DNA from: Micromonospora okii
GTDB taxonomy: Bacteria; Actinomycetota; Actinomycetes; Mycobacteriales; Micromonosporaceae
Direction of reading: 5' to 3'
DNA: 64,000 bases
NCBI RefSeq assembly: GCF_020884795.1
Contig: NZ_BBZF01000019.1
Span: forward strand, 126,888-190,887
The notes under the pieces: model-generated
Told to the model about the DNA's origin: nothing
Databases searched by the model: none
What the model saw: the letters and a program-made list of their open reading frames with translations, nothing else
Translations under genes and position numbers: made by a program
Shown here: positions 34,340 to 42,405 of the stretch, piece after piece
Position numbering within the stretch: the first letter of the stretch is position 1
How the letters are laid out: each line of letters begins with the position of its first letter

Positions 34340-34728
34340 GTGATTCCCGGGTGGGTCTGACGGTGACCCATCGCCGGTATGTGCCGTACTCGCACGCGCA
34401 CTACGCGGGGAACCTGGTGGACGGGGCGTACGCGTTGGGGTTGTTCGGGGATGTGGCCACGGAGGTGTGCATCCGCACCGACGGCGACGAGGGGTTGTTC
34501 GCGTCGTATTCGGATGTGCAGTTCCGGGCGCCGATGAAGGCCGGTGACGTGTTGGAGGTGGTGGCGACGGTGACCCGGGTGGGCACCCGCAGCCGCACGA
34601 TCGACTTCGAGGCGCGGGTGGTGTGCCGGGGTCGGCCGGACCGGTCGGCGTCGGCGGCGGAGGTCCTCGCCGTGCCGGTCGTGGCGGTGACGGCGACCGG
34701 CACGGTGGTCGTGCCGCCGGTGGCGTGA
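34336..34728 (+). CDS. kal: 3-aminobutyryl-CoA ammonia-lyase
   Basis: 130 residues, hotdog fold. THRRYVPYSHAHYAGNLVDGAYALGLFGD and FRAPMKAGDVLEVVATVTRVG are typical of Kal. It eliminates ammonia from 3-aminobutyryl-CoA to give crotonyl-CoA, the last dedicated step of the lysine pathway. GTG 34336 overlaps the kamE stop; its own stop overlaps the next GTG. Confidence 0.93.
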   Translation: MSDSRVGLTVTHRRYVPYSHAHYAGNLVDGAYALGLFGDVATEVCIRTDGDEGLFASYSDVQFRAPMKAGDVLEVVATVTRVGTRSRTIDFEARVVCRGRPDRSASAAEVLAVPVVAVTATGTVVVPPVA

Positions 34729-36059
34729 GCGTCGCCGTCTGCGTCGACGTCGGGTCGACGTACACGAAGGCGGCGGTGGTGGATCTGGAGGCGGGTCGGC
34801 TGGTGGGTGCCGGGTCGGCGCCGACGACGGTGGGTTCGGATGTGCTGCGGGGCCTGGACGCGGCGGTGGCGGCGGCGACGGCCGGGCTGGGTGTGCGGGG
34901 CGCGCCGTGGTACGTCTGTTCGTCGGCGGGTGGTGGGCTGCGCCTGGCGGTGGTGGGCTACGAGCCGCTGGTGACGGCGCAGGCGGGTCGGCGGGTGGGT
35001 TTGTCGGCGGGGGCGAACGTGGTGCACGTGGCGGCCGGCCGGTTGGGCGGGGCGCAGGTGGCGGCGTTGCGGGCGGCCCGCCCGGACGTGGTGTTGCTGG
35101 TGGGTGGCACCGACGGCGGTGACGGCGAGACGGTGACGCACAACGCGACGCGGTTGGCGCGGGCGCGGTGGCGGGTGCCGGTGGTGTTGGCGGGCAACGT
35201 GGACGTCCGCGACGAGTTGGGTGCGTTGCTGGCCGGGGCGGGGGTGCCGGTGACGGTGGCGGAGAACGTGTTGCCGCGCATCGGGGTGTTGGCGCCGGCG
35301 TCGGCGCGGGCGGCGATCCGGGAGGTGTTCCTGCGGCACGTCATCGGCGGTAAGCGGTTGTCGCGGGGGCCGCGGTTCGGCAGGTTGGTGCGGGCGGCGA
35401 CCCCGGACGCGGTGCTGGGCGGGGTGGAGGTGCTCGCCGACGCGCTGGGCGGGGACCTGGCGGTGGTGGACGTCGGTGGGGCGACGACGGACGTGTACTC
35501 GGTGTTGACGCCGGACGAGCGGGCCGGCGGGCCGGGGCGGGAGGTCGCGGGGTCGCTGTGGCGGGCCCGCACCGTGGAGGGGGATCTGGGGGTGCGGTGG
35601 AGCGCGCCGGGGGTGTTGCGGGCCGCCGCCGAGGAGCGGCTGCTGGCCCCGGGTGAGGAGGCTAGGCTGGCCGCGGCGGCGGCGGTGCGGGCCGCGGAGC
35701 CGGGTTTCCTGCCTTCCGACGAGGCGGGGCGGGCGGTCGACGCGCGGTTCGCGGCCCTGGCGGCGACGGTGGCGTTGCGGCGGCACGCGCGCGGGGCGGG
35801 GACCGGGGAGCGGGCGGGCCGGGACCTGCGGGACGTGCGGCTACTGGTGGGTTCGGGCGGGGTGCTGCGTCACGCGGCGGCGGTGGACGCCGCCGGGGTG
35901 CTGGGTGGGGTGTTGGCCGACCACGGTGGTGGGTGGCCGTTGCCGCGCGCGGCGCGGCCGGTGGTCGACGTCGACTACGTGTTGGCGGCCGGTGGGTTGC
36001 TGGCAGGGGAGCATCCGGTGGCGGCGCGGGCGTTGCTGCGGCATCACCTGGATCGCTGA
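34725..36059 (+). CDS. MutL/GlmL-family reactivase-like protein
   Basis: 444 residues. ASKHA-type ATPase: CVDVGSTYTKAAVVDLE (phosphate 1) near 4-20, VVLLVGGTDGGDGETV near 120, VVDVGGATTDVYSV (phosphate 2) near 248, and VGSGGVLRHA near 393. GlmL/MutL homologues accompany adenosylcobalamin mutases and are thought to help assembly or reactivation; in clostridial lysine operons this role is assigned to KamB. Last gene of the operon, joined by GTGA to kal. Codon use is strongly G-ending. Confidence 0.88.
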   Translation: MSVAVCVDVGSTYTKAAVVDLEAGRLVGAGSAPTTVGSDVLRGLDAAVAAATAGLGVRGAPWYVCSSAGGGLRLAVVGYEPLVTAQAGRRVGLSAGANVVHVAAGRLGGAQVAALRAARPDVVLLVGGTDGGDGETVTHNATRLARARWRVPVVLAGNVDVRDELGALLAGAGVPVTVAENVLPRIGVLAPASARAAIREVFLRHVIGGKRLSRGPRFGRLVRAATPDAVLGGVEVLADALGGDLAVVDVGGATTDVYSVLTPDERAGGPGREVAGSLWRARTVEGDLGVRWSAPGVLRAAAEERLLAPGEEARLAAAAAVRAAEPGFLPSDEAGRAVDARFAALAATVALRRHARGAGTGERAGRDLRDVRLLVGSGGVLRHAAAVDAAGVLGGVLADHGGGWPLPRAARPVVDVDYVLAAGGLLAGEHPVAARALLRHHLDR

Positions 36060-36130
36060 ACGCACCGTCACCGCGTCGAGACGCGCGGACACGACACGCC
36101 GTGGTGTGACACACGACAGGCCGGGGTGGG

Positions 36131-36161
36131 TTGACAGCGGGCGGGGGGCAGCACGTACCGT
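36131..36161 (+). promoter_or_regulatory. Putative sigma-70-type promoter for a small RNA
   Basis: TTGACA at 36131-36136 and TACCGT at 36156-36161, 19-bp spacer. A good -35 hexamer with an actinobacterial TANNNT -10; transcription would start near 36168. No coding gene follows on this strand until 37135. Confidence 0.55.
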
Positions 36162-36167
36162 CTTTGA

Positions 36168-36457
36168 GTCCTACTACGGGAAGCGGCTGTTGTTCGCTTC
36201 GTCCCTTCGTCCGCTGGCCGAGTGACCTTCGGGTCGCGGCGGCCAGGTCCAGCGGGCGGGGGTCGGCGGGGCGGCGCGAACCGGCCGCGGTTACCGGTGT
36301 ACGGGTGGGGTGAAGGGCACGGCCAGTAGACAACGGCCAGGCGGGGGCAGCCAGTCCACGTCGGGTCGGTCCGAAGGTCGGCGTCGTTCATTCTCGCCCC
36401 ACCGGCCGGGAAGGGCCTGGGAGCATCGGGGCGCGGCGTACGCCGCGCCCCGATTTT
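36168..36457 (+). ncRNA. Candidate structured small RNA of about 290 nt
   Basis: Between a promoter-like motif and an intrinsic terminator there are about 290 bases without a plausible protein gene. The sequence is rich in possible helices: GGGAAGCG / CGCTTCGTCCC near 36178-36206, GACC-TTCG-GGTC within a GGCC/GGCC helix near 36217-36245, and GGTGGGGTGAA near 36303 with a distant partner TTCATTCTCGCCCCACC near 36390-36406. The ends do not match tmRNA, RNase P RNA or SRP RNA. It could be a 6S-like or Ms1-like RNA, or a new class; which one is not determined. Confidence 0.5.
36427..36457 (+). terminator. Rho-independent terminator closing the candidate RNA
   Basis: CGGGGCGCGGC / GCCGCGCCCCG, 11-bp perfect stem with GTAC loop, followed by ATTTT. 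Only the plus direction has a T-run, so it ends a plus-strand transcript in a region with no plus-strand gene, which is the strongest support for the RNA. Confidence 0.75.
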
Positions 36458-36475
36458 GTGTTCGCGGCCGGGTGG

Positions 36476-37060
36476 TCAGTCGGTGGTGGTGCGGGCGCGC
36501 ACGTGCATCCGTTCGCCCTGCGGGCCGAACAGGGTGAGCAGTTCGGCGGGGTGCGGGTCGGGGTTGGCCACGGCGTGCGGCAGGCGGGTGTCGAACTCGG
36601 CGACCTCGCCGGGGGTGAGCAGGAGGTCGTGCTCGGCCAGCAGCAGGCGGACCCGACCGGAGAGCACGTACAGCCACTCGTGGCCCTCGTGGGTCTGCTG
36701 CTGCTGCGGCTGCGCGGGGGTGTGCGGGGGCAGGATCTGCTTGAACGCCTGGAGGCCGCCGGGGCGGCGGGTCAGGGGCAGGAACGTGCTGCCGTGGCGG
36801 ACGATGGGGCGCGGGTGCACGCGGGGGTCGCCGGTGGCGGGCGCGCCGACGAGTTCGTCCAGGGGCACCTGGTGGGCGCGGGCGAGGGGCAGCAGCAGTT
36901 CCAGGGTGGGCCGCCGTCCGCCGGATTCGAGGCGGGACAGGGTGCTCACGGAGATGCCGGTGGTCTGGGCGAGTTGGGCCAGGGTGATGCCGCGTCGGGT
37001 GCGCAGGGCCCGTAGTCGGGGGCCCACGGTGGCCAGGATCGCCGCCTCCTCGTTTGCCAT
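36476..37060 (-). CDS. XRE-family regulator with C-terminal cupin domain
   Basis: 194 residues. HTH_3 domain about 13-70 (LRALRTRRGITLAQLAQTTG, VSTLSRLESG), then a cupin about 110-185 with HEGHEWLYVLSGRVRLLL and LTPGEVAEFDTRLPHAV, including the metal/ligand histidines. This architecture senses a small molecule and represses nearby genes. It is divergent from the flavoreductase-methyltransferase gene, 74 bases apart, and probably controls it. Confidence 0.92.
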   Translation of the reverse strand: MANEEAAILATVGPRLRALRTRRGITLAQLAQTTGISVSTLSRLESGGRRPTLELLLPLARAHQVPLDELVGAPATGDPRVHPRPIVRHGSTFLPLTRRPGGLQAFKQILPPHTPAQPQQQQTHEGHEWLYVLSGRVRLLLAEHDLLLTPGEVAEFDTRLPHAVANPDPHPAELLTLFGPQGERMHVRARTTTD

Positions 37061-37134
37061 ACCGGCAACGATACTTGCCGTCCCGCGCCGGGTGGGGGCA
37101 CCGTGGGCCCCCGACGACGGGCGAGGGAGACGCG

Positions 37135-38739
37135 ATGGACGACAGGTACGACGTGGTGGTGGTCGGCGGGGGCGCCGCCGGGCTCAGCGGGGCGCTGGCC
37201 CTGGCGCGGGCGCGGCGGCGGGTGCTCGTGGTGGATGCGGGGCGGCCCCGTAACGCCCCGGCCGGGCAGGCGCACAACTTCCTCACCCGCGACGGCGTCG
37301 CGCCGGCGCGACTGCTGGCCGTCGGCCGCGACGAGGTCACCGGCTACGGCGGGGAGGTCGTCGACGCGACGGCCGAGGAGGCGACGCGCGACGGCGACGG
37401 GTTCGTGGTGCGGCTGGGCGACGGGCGGGCGGTGCGGGCCCGGCGGCTGCTGGTGACCACCGGCTGCGTCGACGAGCTGCCCGACGTGCCGGGGCTGGCC
37501 GGGCGGTGGGGGCGTGACGTGCTGCACTGCCCGTACTGCCACGGCTGGGAGGTGCGCGACCGGCGCATCGGGGTGCTGGCCACCGGCGCGGCCGGGGTGG
37601 CGCAGGCCCACCTGTGGCGGCAGTGGAGCCCGCACGTGACGCTGCTGCTGCACGACGTGGCCGCGCCGGGCGACGAGGAGGCCGAGCGGCTCGCGGCGCG
37701 GCAGATCCCCGTGGTCGACGGCCCGGTCGCCGCGCTGGAGGTGACCGGGGACGCGCTGACCGGGGTGCGGCTGGCCGACGGCGAGGTCATCGGCCTCGAC
37801 GCCCTCGTCGTGGCGTCCCGGGCGGTCGCGTCGGCGGGCGTGCTGGCGTCGCTGGGGCTGGCCCCGGTCGACGCGGGGGCCGGCGCGCAGGTGCCCGCCG
37901 ACGCGAGCGGCGCCACCGCCGTGCCCGGGGTGTGGGTGGCGGGCAACGTCGCCGACGTGCGCGCGCAGGTGATCACCGCGGCGGCGGCCGGTTCGACGGC
38001 CGCCGCGGCGATCAACGCCGACCTGGTCGCCGCCGACACCGACGCCGCCGTGCGGCGCCACCGGCACGACCTGGCCACCATGTTCGAGCGGGAGGGCTGG
38101 GAGCAGCGGTACGGGCAGCGGCCGGCGTTGTGGAGCGGGCGGGTCAACCCGCAGCTCGCGGCCGAGGCCGGCGACCTGGCCCCGGGCCGGGCGCTGGACG
38201 TCGGCTGCGGTGAGGGCGCCGACGCGCTGTGGCTGGCGCGGCGGGGCTGGCGGGTCACGGCCGTCGACATCGCCGGCACGGCCCTGCGGCGGGCCGCCGC
38301 GCACGCCGCCGAGGCGGGGGAGGCGGTCGCCGACCGGATCACCTTCCAGCGGGCGGACCTGCGGGAGCAGCCGCCGGCCGCCGGCGGCTACGACCTGGTG
38401 TCGGCGCAGTTCATGCACCTGCCGGGCGTGCAGCGGCGGCGGTTGTTCGCGCGGCTGGCCGACGCGGTCGCCCCGGGCGGCACCCTGCTGATCGTCGGGC
38501 ACGATCCGGCGGACCTGCGCGACACCGCCCACCGGGCGCACTTCCCCGAGCTGATGTACACGGCGCGGGAGGTCGCCGCCGACCTCGACCCCGGGCGGTG
38601 GGAGGTGCTGGTGGCCGAGGCCCGGCCGCGCGCCGTGGTGGACCACGACGGGCGGGACGTCACCCACCACGACGCGGTGCTGGTGGCGCGCCGCCGCGAC
38701 CCGGCGGGGGCGCCCGGTGTCGCCGTGGCGGGCGGGTAG
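37135..38739 (+). CDS. Thioredoxin-reductase-like flavoprotein fused to a SAM methyltransferase
   Basis: 534 residues. Part one (about 1-310) has the FAD motif VVVVGGGAAGLSGALALA, redox CPYCHGWE near 136-143 and the NADP/FAD end motif PGVWVAGNVADV. Part two (about 320-530) begins DLATMFEREGWEQRYG and has the SAM site ALDVGCGEGADALWLARRG near 361. The TrxR part lacks the two-cysteine CAxCDG sequence but keeps a CxxC of its own. Domain fusions of this type occur in actinobacteria; the substrate is unknown, with a thiol-bearing or metalloid compound one possibility. ATG 37135 preceded by GAGGGAGA. Confidence 0.88.
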   Translation: MDDRYDVVVVGGGAAGLSGALALARARRRVLVVDAGRPRNAPAGQAHNFLTRDGVAPARLLAVGRDEVTGYGGEVVDATAEEATRDGDGFVVRLGDGRAVRARRLLVTTGCVDELPDVPGLAGRWGRDVLHCPYCHGWEVRDRRIGVLATGAAGVAQAHLWRQWSPHVTLLLHDVAAPGDEEAERLAARQIPVVDGPVAALEVTGDALTGVRLADGEVIGLDALVVASRAVASAGVLASLGLAPVDAGAGAQVPADASGATAVPGVWVAGNVADVRAQVITAAAAGSTAAAAINADLVAADTDAAVRRHRHDLATMFEREGWEQRYGQRPALWSGRVNPQLAAEAGDLAPGRALDVGCGEGADALWLARRGWRVTAVDIAGTALRRAAAHAAEAGEAVADRITFQRADLREQPPAAGGYDLVSAQFMHLPGVQRRRLFARLADAVAPGGTLLIVGHDPADLRDTAHRAHFPELMYTAREVAADLDPGRWEVLVAEARPRAVVDHDGRDVTHHDAVLVARRRDPAGAPGVAVAGG

Positions 38740-38766
38740 CCTTCGGCGCGTGATCGTGGTGGTGAG

Positions 38767-40371
38767 GTGCCGGTGACGACGCTGCGGCGGGCAGGACGGG
38801 CGCGGACAGTCGGCGGGGCCGGCGACGGGCGGCCGTTGCCGCTGCCGGTGGCCGTGGCGCTGGCGGTCGCGGCGGGGTTGGCGCTGCTGGCGGCGTTCCC
38901 CCCGTACGGGGTGTGGCCGCTGGCGGCGGTCGGCGTGGCGCTGCTGGCCGCGGCGACGCACCGGCGTCGGCCGCGCGCCGGCGCGGGCCTGGGGTTCCTG
39001 GCGGGGGTGGCCCTGTTCGGGCCGCTGCTGTCGTGGACGAACCTGCACACCGGCTCCCTGCCGTGGGTGCTGCTGTCGCTGTTGCAGGCCGGGTACGTGG
39101 CGCTGCTCGGCGCAGCCGCCGCGTGGTGCTCGCCGCTGGTGCGGCGGTGGCGGTGGTCGTGGCCGGCGCTGACCGGTGTGCTGTGGGTGGGGCAGGAGGC
39201 GCTGCGGTCCCGGGCCCCGTTCGGCGGGTTCCCGTGGGGGCGGCTGGCGTTCAGCCAGGACGACTCCCCGGCGCTGCGGTGGGCGGCGGTCGGCGGGGCG
39301 CCGCTGGTCACGTTCGTCGTGGCCGTGGCCGGTGGGCTGCTGGTGGCGGCGGCGTGGCGGCCCTGGCGGGCCGCCGGCCGGGCCCGGTGGACGGCGGCCG
39401 GGCCGGCGCTCGCGGCGGTGGCGGTGCTGGCCCTGGGGCTGGCGGTGCCGGTGGGGGTGGCCGGCGGCGGCCCCACGGTGACGGTGGCGGTGGTGCAGGG
39501 CAACGTGCCGCGTCTGGGCCTGGACTTCAACGCCCAGCGGCGGGCGGTGCTCGACAACCACGTCCAGGCGACCCTGGAGCTGGCCGGGCAGGTGGCCGAC
39601 GGGTCCCGCCCGCAGCCGGACGTGGTGGTGTGGCCGGAGAACTCCAGCGACATCGACCCGCTGCGCGACCCGGCGGCCGGGGCGCGCATCAGCGCCGCCG
39701 CCGACGCCGTGCGGGCGCCGATCCTGGTGGGGGCGGTCCTCGTCGGCCCCGGGCCGGGGCAGAGCCGCAACGCGGGAATCCTGTGGCGCCCCGGCAGCGG
39801 CCCCGACCTGGCGCAGTTGTACACCAAGCGGCACCCGGTGCCGTTCGCCGAGTACGTGCCGCTGCGCGACGTGGCGCGGATGGTCAGCAAGGAGGTCGAC
39901 CGGGTCCGCAGCGACATGGTCGCCGGTGACCGGCCCGGGGTGGTGGACGCCGGGGCGGCGACGCTGGGCGACGTGATCTGCTTCGAGGTGGCCTACGACG
40001 GGCTGGTCCGCGACACCGTCACCGGCGGCGCGCAGCTGCTGGTGGTGCAGACCAACAACGCCACGTTCGACGTGGCCGAGGCGCGGCAGCAGTTGGCGAT
40101 GGTGCGGCTGCGGGCGGTGGAGCACGGCCGCGCGTCGTTGATGGCCTCCACGGTCGGGGTGTCCGGGTTCGTCGCCCCGGACGGGCGGGTATCCGACGCC
40201 ACCGGGTTCAACACCCGCGCGGTGGTGGTGCGTGAGCTGCGCCTGGGCGACGGTCGGACCCTGGCCACCCGGGTCGGGGTGTGGCCGGAGGCGGTGCTGG
40301 CCGCCGGCGCGGTGGCCGCGCTGGCCGGCGCGGCGGTACTGCGCCGCCGCCGCCGGGTGGACCCGGGGTAG
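38767..40371 (+). CDS. lnt: Apolipoprotein N-acyltransferase
   Basis: 534 residues. Six to seven N-terminal helices (about 25-230), then a nitrilase domain with catalytic Glu in VVVWPENSS near 292, Lys in YTKRHPVPF and Cys in DVICFEVAYD near 404, and a last helix. The enzyme N-acylates the lipoprotein N-terminal cysteine in the membrane. Start is GTG 38767 or GTG 38773. Followed after 38 bases by the mannosyltransferase gene; in mycobacteria these two activities sit in one protein. Confidence 0.92.
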   Translation: MPVTTLRRAGRARTVGGAGDGRPLPLPVAVALAVAAGLALLAAFPPYGVWPLAAVGVALLAAATHRRRPRAGAGLGFLAGVALFGPLLSWTNLHTGSLPWVLLSLLQAGYVALLGAAAAWCSPLVRRWRWSWPALTGVLWVGQEALRSRAPFGGFPWGRLAFSQDDSPALRWAAVGGAPLVTFVVAVAGGLLVAAAWRPWRAAGRARWTAAGPALAAVAVLALGLAVPVGVAGGGPTVTVAVVQGNVPRLGLDFNAQRRAVLDNHVQATLELAGQVADGSRPQPDVVVWPENSSDIDPLRDPAAGARISAAADAVRAPILVGAVLVGPGPGQSRNAGILWRPGSGPDLAQLYTKRHPVPFAEYVPLRDVARMVSKEVDRVRSDMVAGDRPGVVDAGAATLGDVICFEVAYDGLVRDTVTGGAQLLVVQTNNATFDVAEARQQLAMVRLRAVEHGRASLMASTVGVSGFVAPDGRVSDATGFNTRAVVVRELRLGDGRTLATRVGVWPEAVLAAGAVAALAGAAVLRRRRRVDPG

Positions 40372-40409
40372 CGACACGCCGGCGCCGCGCCGGCGGGGGC
40401 GGAGGAGTG

Positions 40410-41198
40410 GTGAGCGAATCGGCGGGCGCGCGACCCCGGCCGGCGCTGGGCCGGGTGCTGGTGGTCATCCCCACCTACAACGAGGCCGACAACGTCACCA
40501 CGGCCGTGGCGGGGGTCCGCGCCGCCGCCCCGGACGTGGACGTGCTGGTCGCCGACGACGACAGCCCCGACGGCACGGGGGTCCTCGCCGACGCCCTGGC
40601 CGCCACCGACGCGCGGGTGCACGTGCTGCACCGGCCCGGCAAGGAGGGCCTCGGCGCCGCGTACCTGGACGGGTTCGCGTGGGCGCGGCGGCGCGGCTAC
40701 GACGCGGTGGTGGAGATGGACGCCGACGGCTCCCACGCCCCGCAGGACCTGCCGAGGCTGCTGGCCGCCGCCGCGCACGCCGACGTGGTCATCGGGTCGC
40801 GCTGGTGCCGGGGGGCGACGGTGGTGGACTGGCCGCTGCGGCGGCTGCTGCTGTCGCGGTGCGGGAACCTGTACGCGCGGCTGGCGTTGGGGGTGCCCGT
40901 CGCCGACGCCACCGGCGGGTACCGGGTGTACCGGCTGGCCGCCCTGGACGCGGTGGACCTGGGGTCGGTGTGTTCGCAGGGCTACTCGTTCCAGGTGGAG
41001 CTGTCCCGGCTGGCCCACCGGGCGGGGGCGCGGATCGTGGAGGTGCCGATCACGTTCGCCGAGCGGCGGCGGGGGGCGAGCAAGATGAGCCCGCTGATCG
41101 TGGCGGAGGCGTTGTGGCGGATCAGCGTGTGGGCGGTGCAGGACCGGCGTTCCGGGTGGCGGCGCCGCGCGGGCGGTGGTCGGGGCCGGTGGCCGTGA
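40410..41198 (+). CDS. ppm: Polyprenol monophosphomannose synthase
   Basis: 262 residues, GT2 family. VVIPTYNEADNV, ADDDSPDGTG, and the metal-binding VEMDADGSHAPQDLP with DAD; HRPGKEGLGAAYLDGF; GSRWCRGA and VPITFAERRRGASKM are characteristic of Ppm/DPM1. It moves mannose from GDP-mannose to polyprenol phosphate, the donor for lipoglycans and protein mannosylation. Two GTG codons (40407, 40410) follow GGAGGA closely; the second is used. Confidence 0.93.
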   Translation: MSESAGARPRPALGRVLVVIPTYNEADNVTTAVAGVRAAAPDVDVLVADDDSPDGTGVLADALAATDARVHVLHRPGKEGLGAAYLDGFAWARRRGYDAVVEMDADGSHAPQDLPRLLAAAAHADVVIGSRWCRGATVVDWPLRRLLLSRCGNLYARLALGVPVADATGGYRVYRLAALDAVDLGSVCSQGYSFQVELSRLAHRAGARIVEVPITFAERRRGASKMSPLIVAEALWRISVWAVQDRRSGWRRRAGGGRGRWP

Positions 41199-41247
41199 CG
41201 GGTGGGCGTGTCATGCTGGACGGGCGGGATGACGCGACGGGGGTGAG

Positions 41248-41775
41248 ATGCGCCGAGGACTGAGATTCGCGCCGGTGGTCGCGCTGGTGTGGGTGCTGCT
41301 GGAGTTGGCGGTGTTCGTCGGCGTGGGCCGGGGGATCGGGTTCGGCACGGCGGTGCTGCTGGTGTTCGCGGCGTCGCTGCTGGGCCTGGTGCTGCTGCGC
41401 CGGGAGGGCATGCGGGCGTGGCGGGGGTTCCGGGCCGCCGCGCGGGCCGGTCAGCCGCCCGGCCCGCAGGTGACCGACGGGCTGGTGGGGTTGCTGGGCG
41501 CGCTGCTGCTGGCGGTGCCGGGGCTGGTCGGGGCCGTGGTGGGTGCGCTGCTGCTGGTGCCGCCGGTGCGGCGGCTGGCCCGCGCCGGGGTGCGCCGGGC
41601 CACGGAGCGGCGGGTGTCGTCGATGCTCGCCGGTGACCTGTTCGGGCCGAGGCGGGTGCGGGTGCGCCGCGGCGAACCGGGGGCCGGCGCGCCTGCGGAG
41701 CCGGCGCCGGCCGCGCCGACGGTGGTCGACGGTGGCCGGGCCATCGAGGGCGAGATCGTCGACCCGGGCCGCTGA
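41248..41775 (+). CDS. fxsA: FxsA-family cytoplasmic membrane protein
   Basis: 175 residues. Helices about 8-25, 27-48 and a paired hydrophobic block near 75-105, with the FxsA pattern of RREGMRAWRGFRAA between helices 2 and 3. C-terminal 55 residues are Pro/Ala-rich. FxsA is named for reducing F-plasmid exclusion of phage T7 in E. coli; its role in actinobacteria is not established. Convergent with rbpA across a strong terminator. Confidence 0.85.
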   Translation: MRRGLRFAPVVALVWVLLELAVFVGVGRGIGFGTAVLLVFAASLLGLVLLRREGMRAWRGFRAAARAGQPPGPQVTDGLVGLLGALLLAVPGLVGAVVGALLLVPPVRRLARAGVRRATERRVSSMLAGDLFGPRRVRVRRGEPGAGAPAEPAPAAPTVVDGGRAIEGEIVDPGR

Positions 41776-41792
41776 CGGCGGTCCGCATACAG

Positions 41793-41829
41793 CGAAACGC
41801 CCCCGGAAGGCTCTTCCGGGGGCGTTTCG
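41793..41829. terminator. Bidirectional terminator between fxsA and rbpA
   Basis: Perfect 16-bp inverted repeat CGAAACGCCCCCGGAA / TTCCGGGGGCGTTTCG with 5-base loop, 17 bases after fxsA and 11 bases after the rbpA stop. Short A/T tracts are inside the stem ends instead of outside. Position and stability support termination on both strands. Confidence 0.8.
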
Positions 41830-41840
41830 GCGGGTGTGGG

Positions 41841-42182
41841 TCAGGCGCGACCGCGGCGGGTGCGGACCTCCTGGAGCCGCTCGGCGAGGATGTCCTCCAG
41901 CTCCTCGATCGAGCGCCGCTCCAGCAGCATGTCCCAGTGGGTGCGCGGCGGCTTGGCCTTCTTCTGCTCCGGCTCGGTGCCGTCGACCAGCCGGGCGACG
42001 CTGCCGTCGAACTTGCACTCCCAGGTCGTGGGGACCTCGGCGTCGACGGCGAACGGCACCTCGAACTGGTGGCCCTTGGCGCAGAGGTACTCGCGGGTCT
42101 GCCGCGGCGCGAGCTCCGTGTTGCGGTCGGACTCGTAGCTGACCGCGCCCAGGCGGCTTCCGCGCAGCATGCGCTCGCCCAT
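41841..42182 (-). CDS. rbpA: RNA polymerase-binding protein RbpA
   Basis: 113 residues, the normal size. GERMLRGSRLGAVSYESDRN is the conserved N-terminal tail/core entry; the core has YLCAKGH and WECKFDG with zinc-associated cysteines; the basic linker precedes a C-terminal sigma-interacting domain with THWDMLLERRSIEELE. RbpA binds primary sigma factors and stabilises promoter open complexes in actinobacteria. A GGAAT-N19-GTT element upstream resembles a sigma-R-type promoter, known for rbpA in Streptomyces. Confidence 0.95.
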   Translation of the reverse strand: MGERMLRGSRLGAVSYESDRNTELAPRQTREYLCAKGHQFEVPFAVDAEVPTTWECKFDGSVARLVDGTEPEQKKAKPPRTHWDMLLERRSIEELEDILAERLQEVRTRRGRA

Positions 42183-42223
42183 GATCGAATTCCCCTCGTT
42201 GGTGGTGCTGGTCTCGTCCGTAC

Positions 42224-42250
42224 AACGGTGCGCGTCGGCCGGGTCATTCC
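42224..42250 (-). promoter_or_regulatory. Sigma-R-like promoter of rbpA
   Basis: On the minus strand GGAAT at 42246-42250 and GTT at 42224-42226 are separated by 19 bases; the sigma-R family consensus is GGAAT-N18(19)-GTT. It lies about 40-70 bases before the rbpA start. Oxidative (thiol) stress control would follow if real. Confidence 0.5.
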
Positions 42251-42405
42251 CACCCCGGCGGCCCCGCACCCGCACCCGGGCACGGCACCCCGCGCGCCCC
42301 CACAAGGGTAGCCCGGCCGCGACAGCGCCCCGACCGGGGCGAATCGCCGGGAGTGTTTCGGCGGTTTACGGGGATGTTACCCGTCCCAGCCGTGCGGAGG
42401 TTTCG

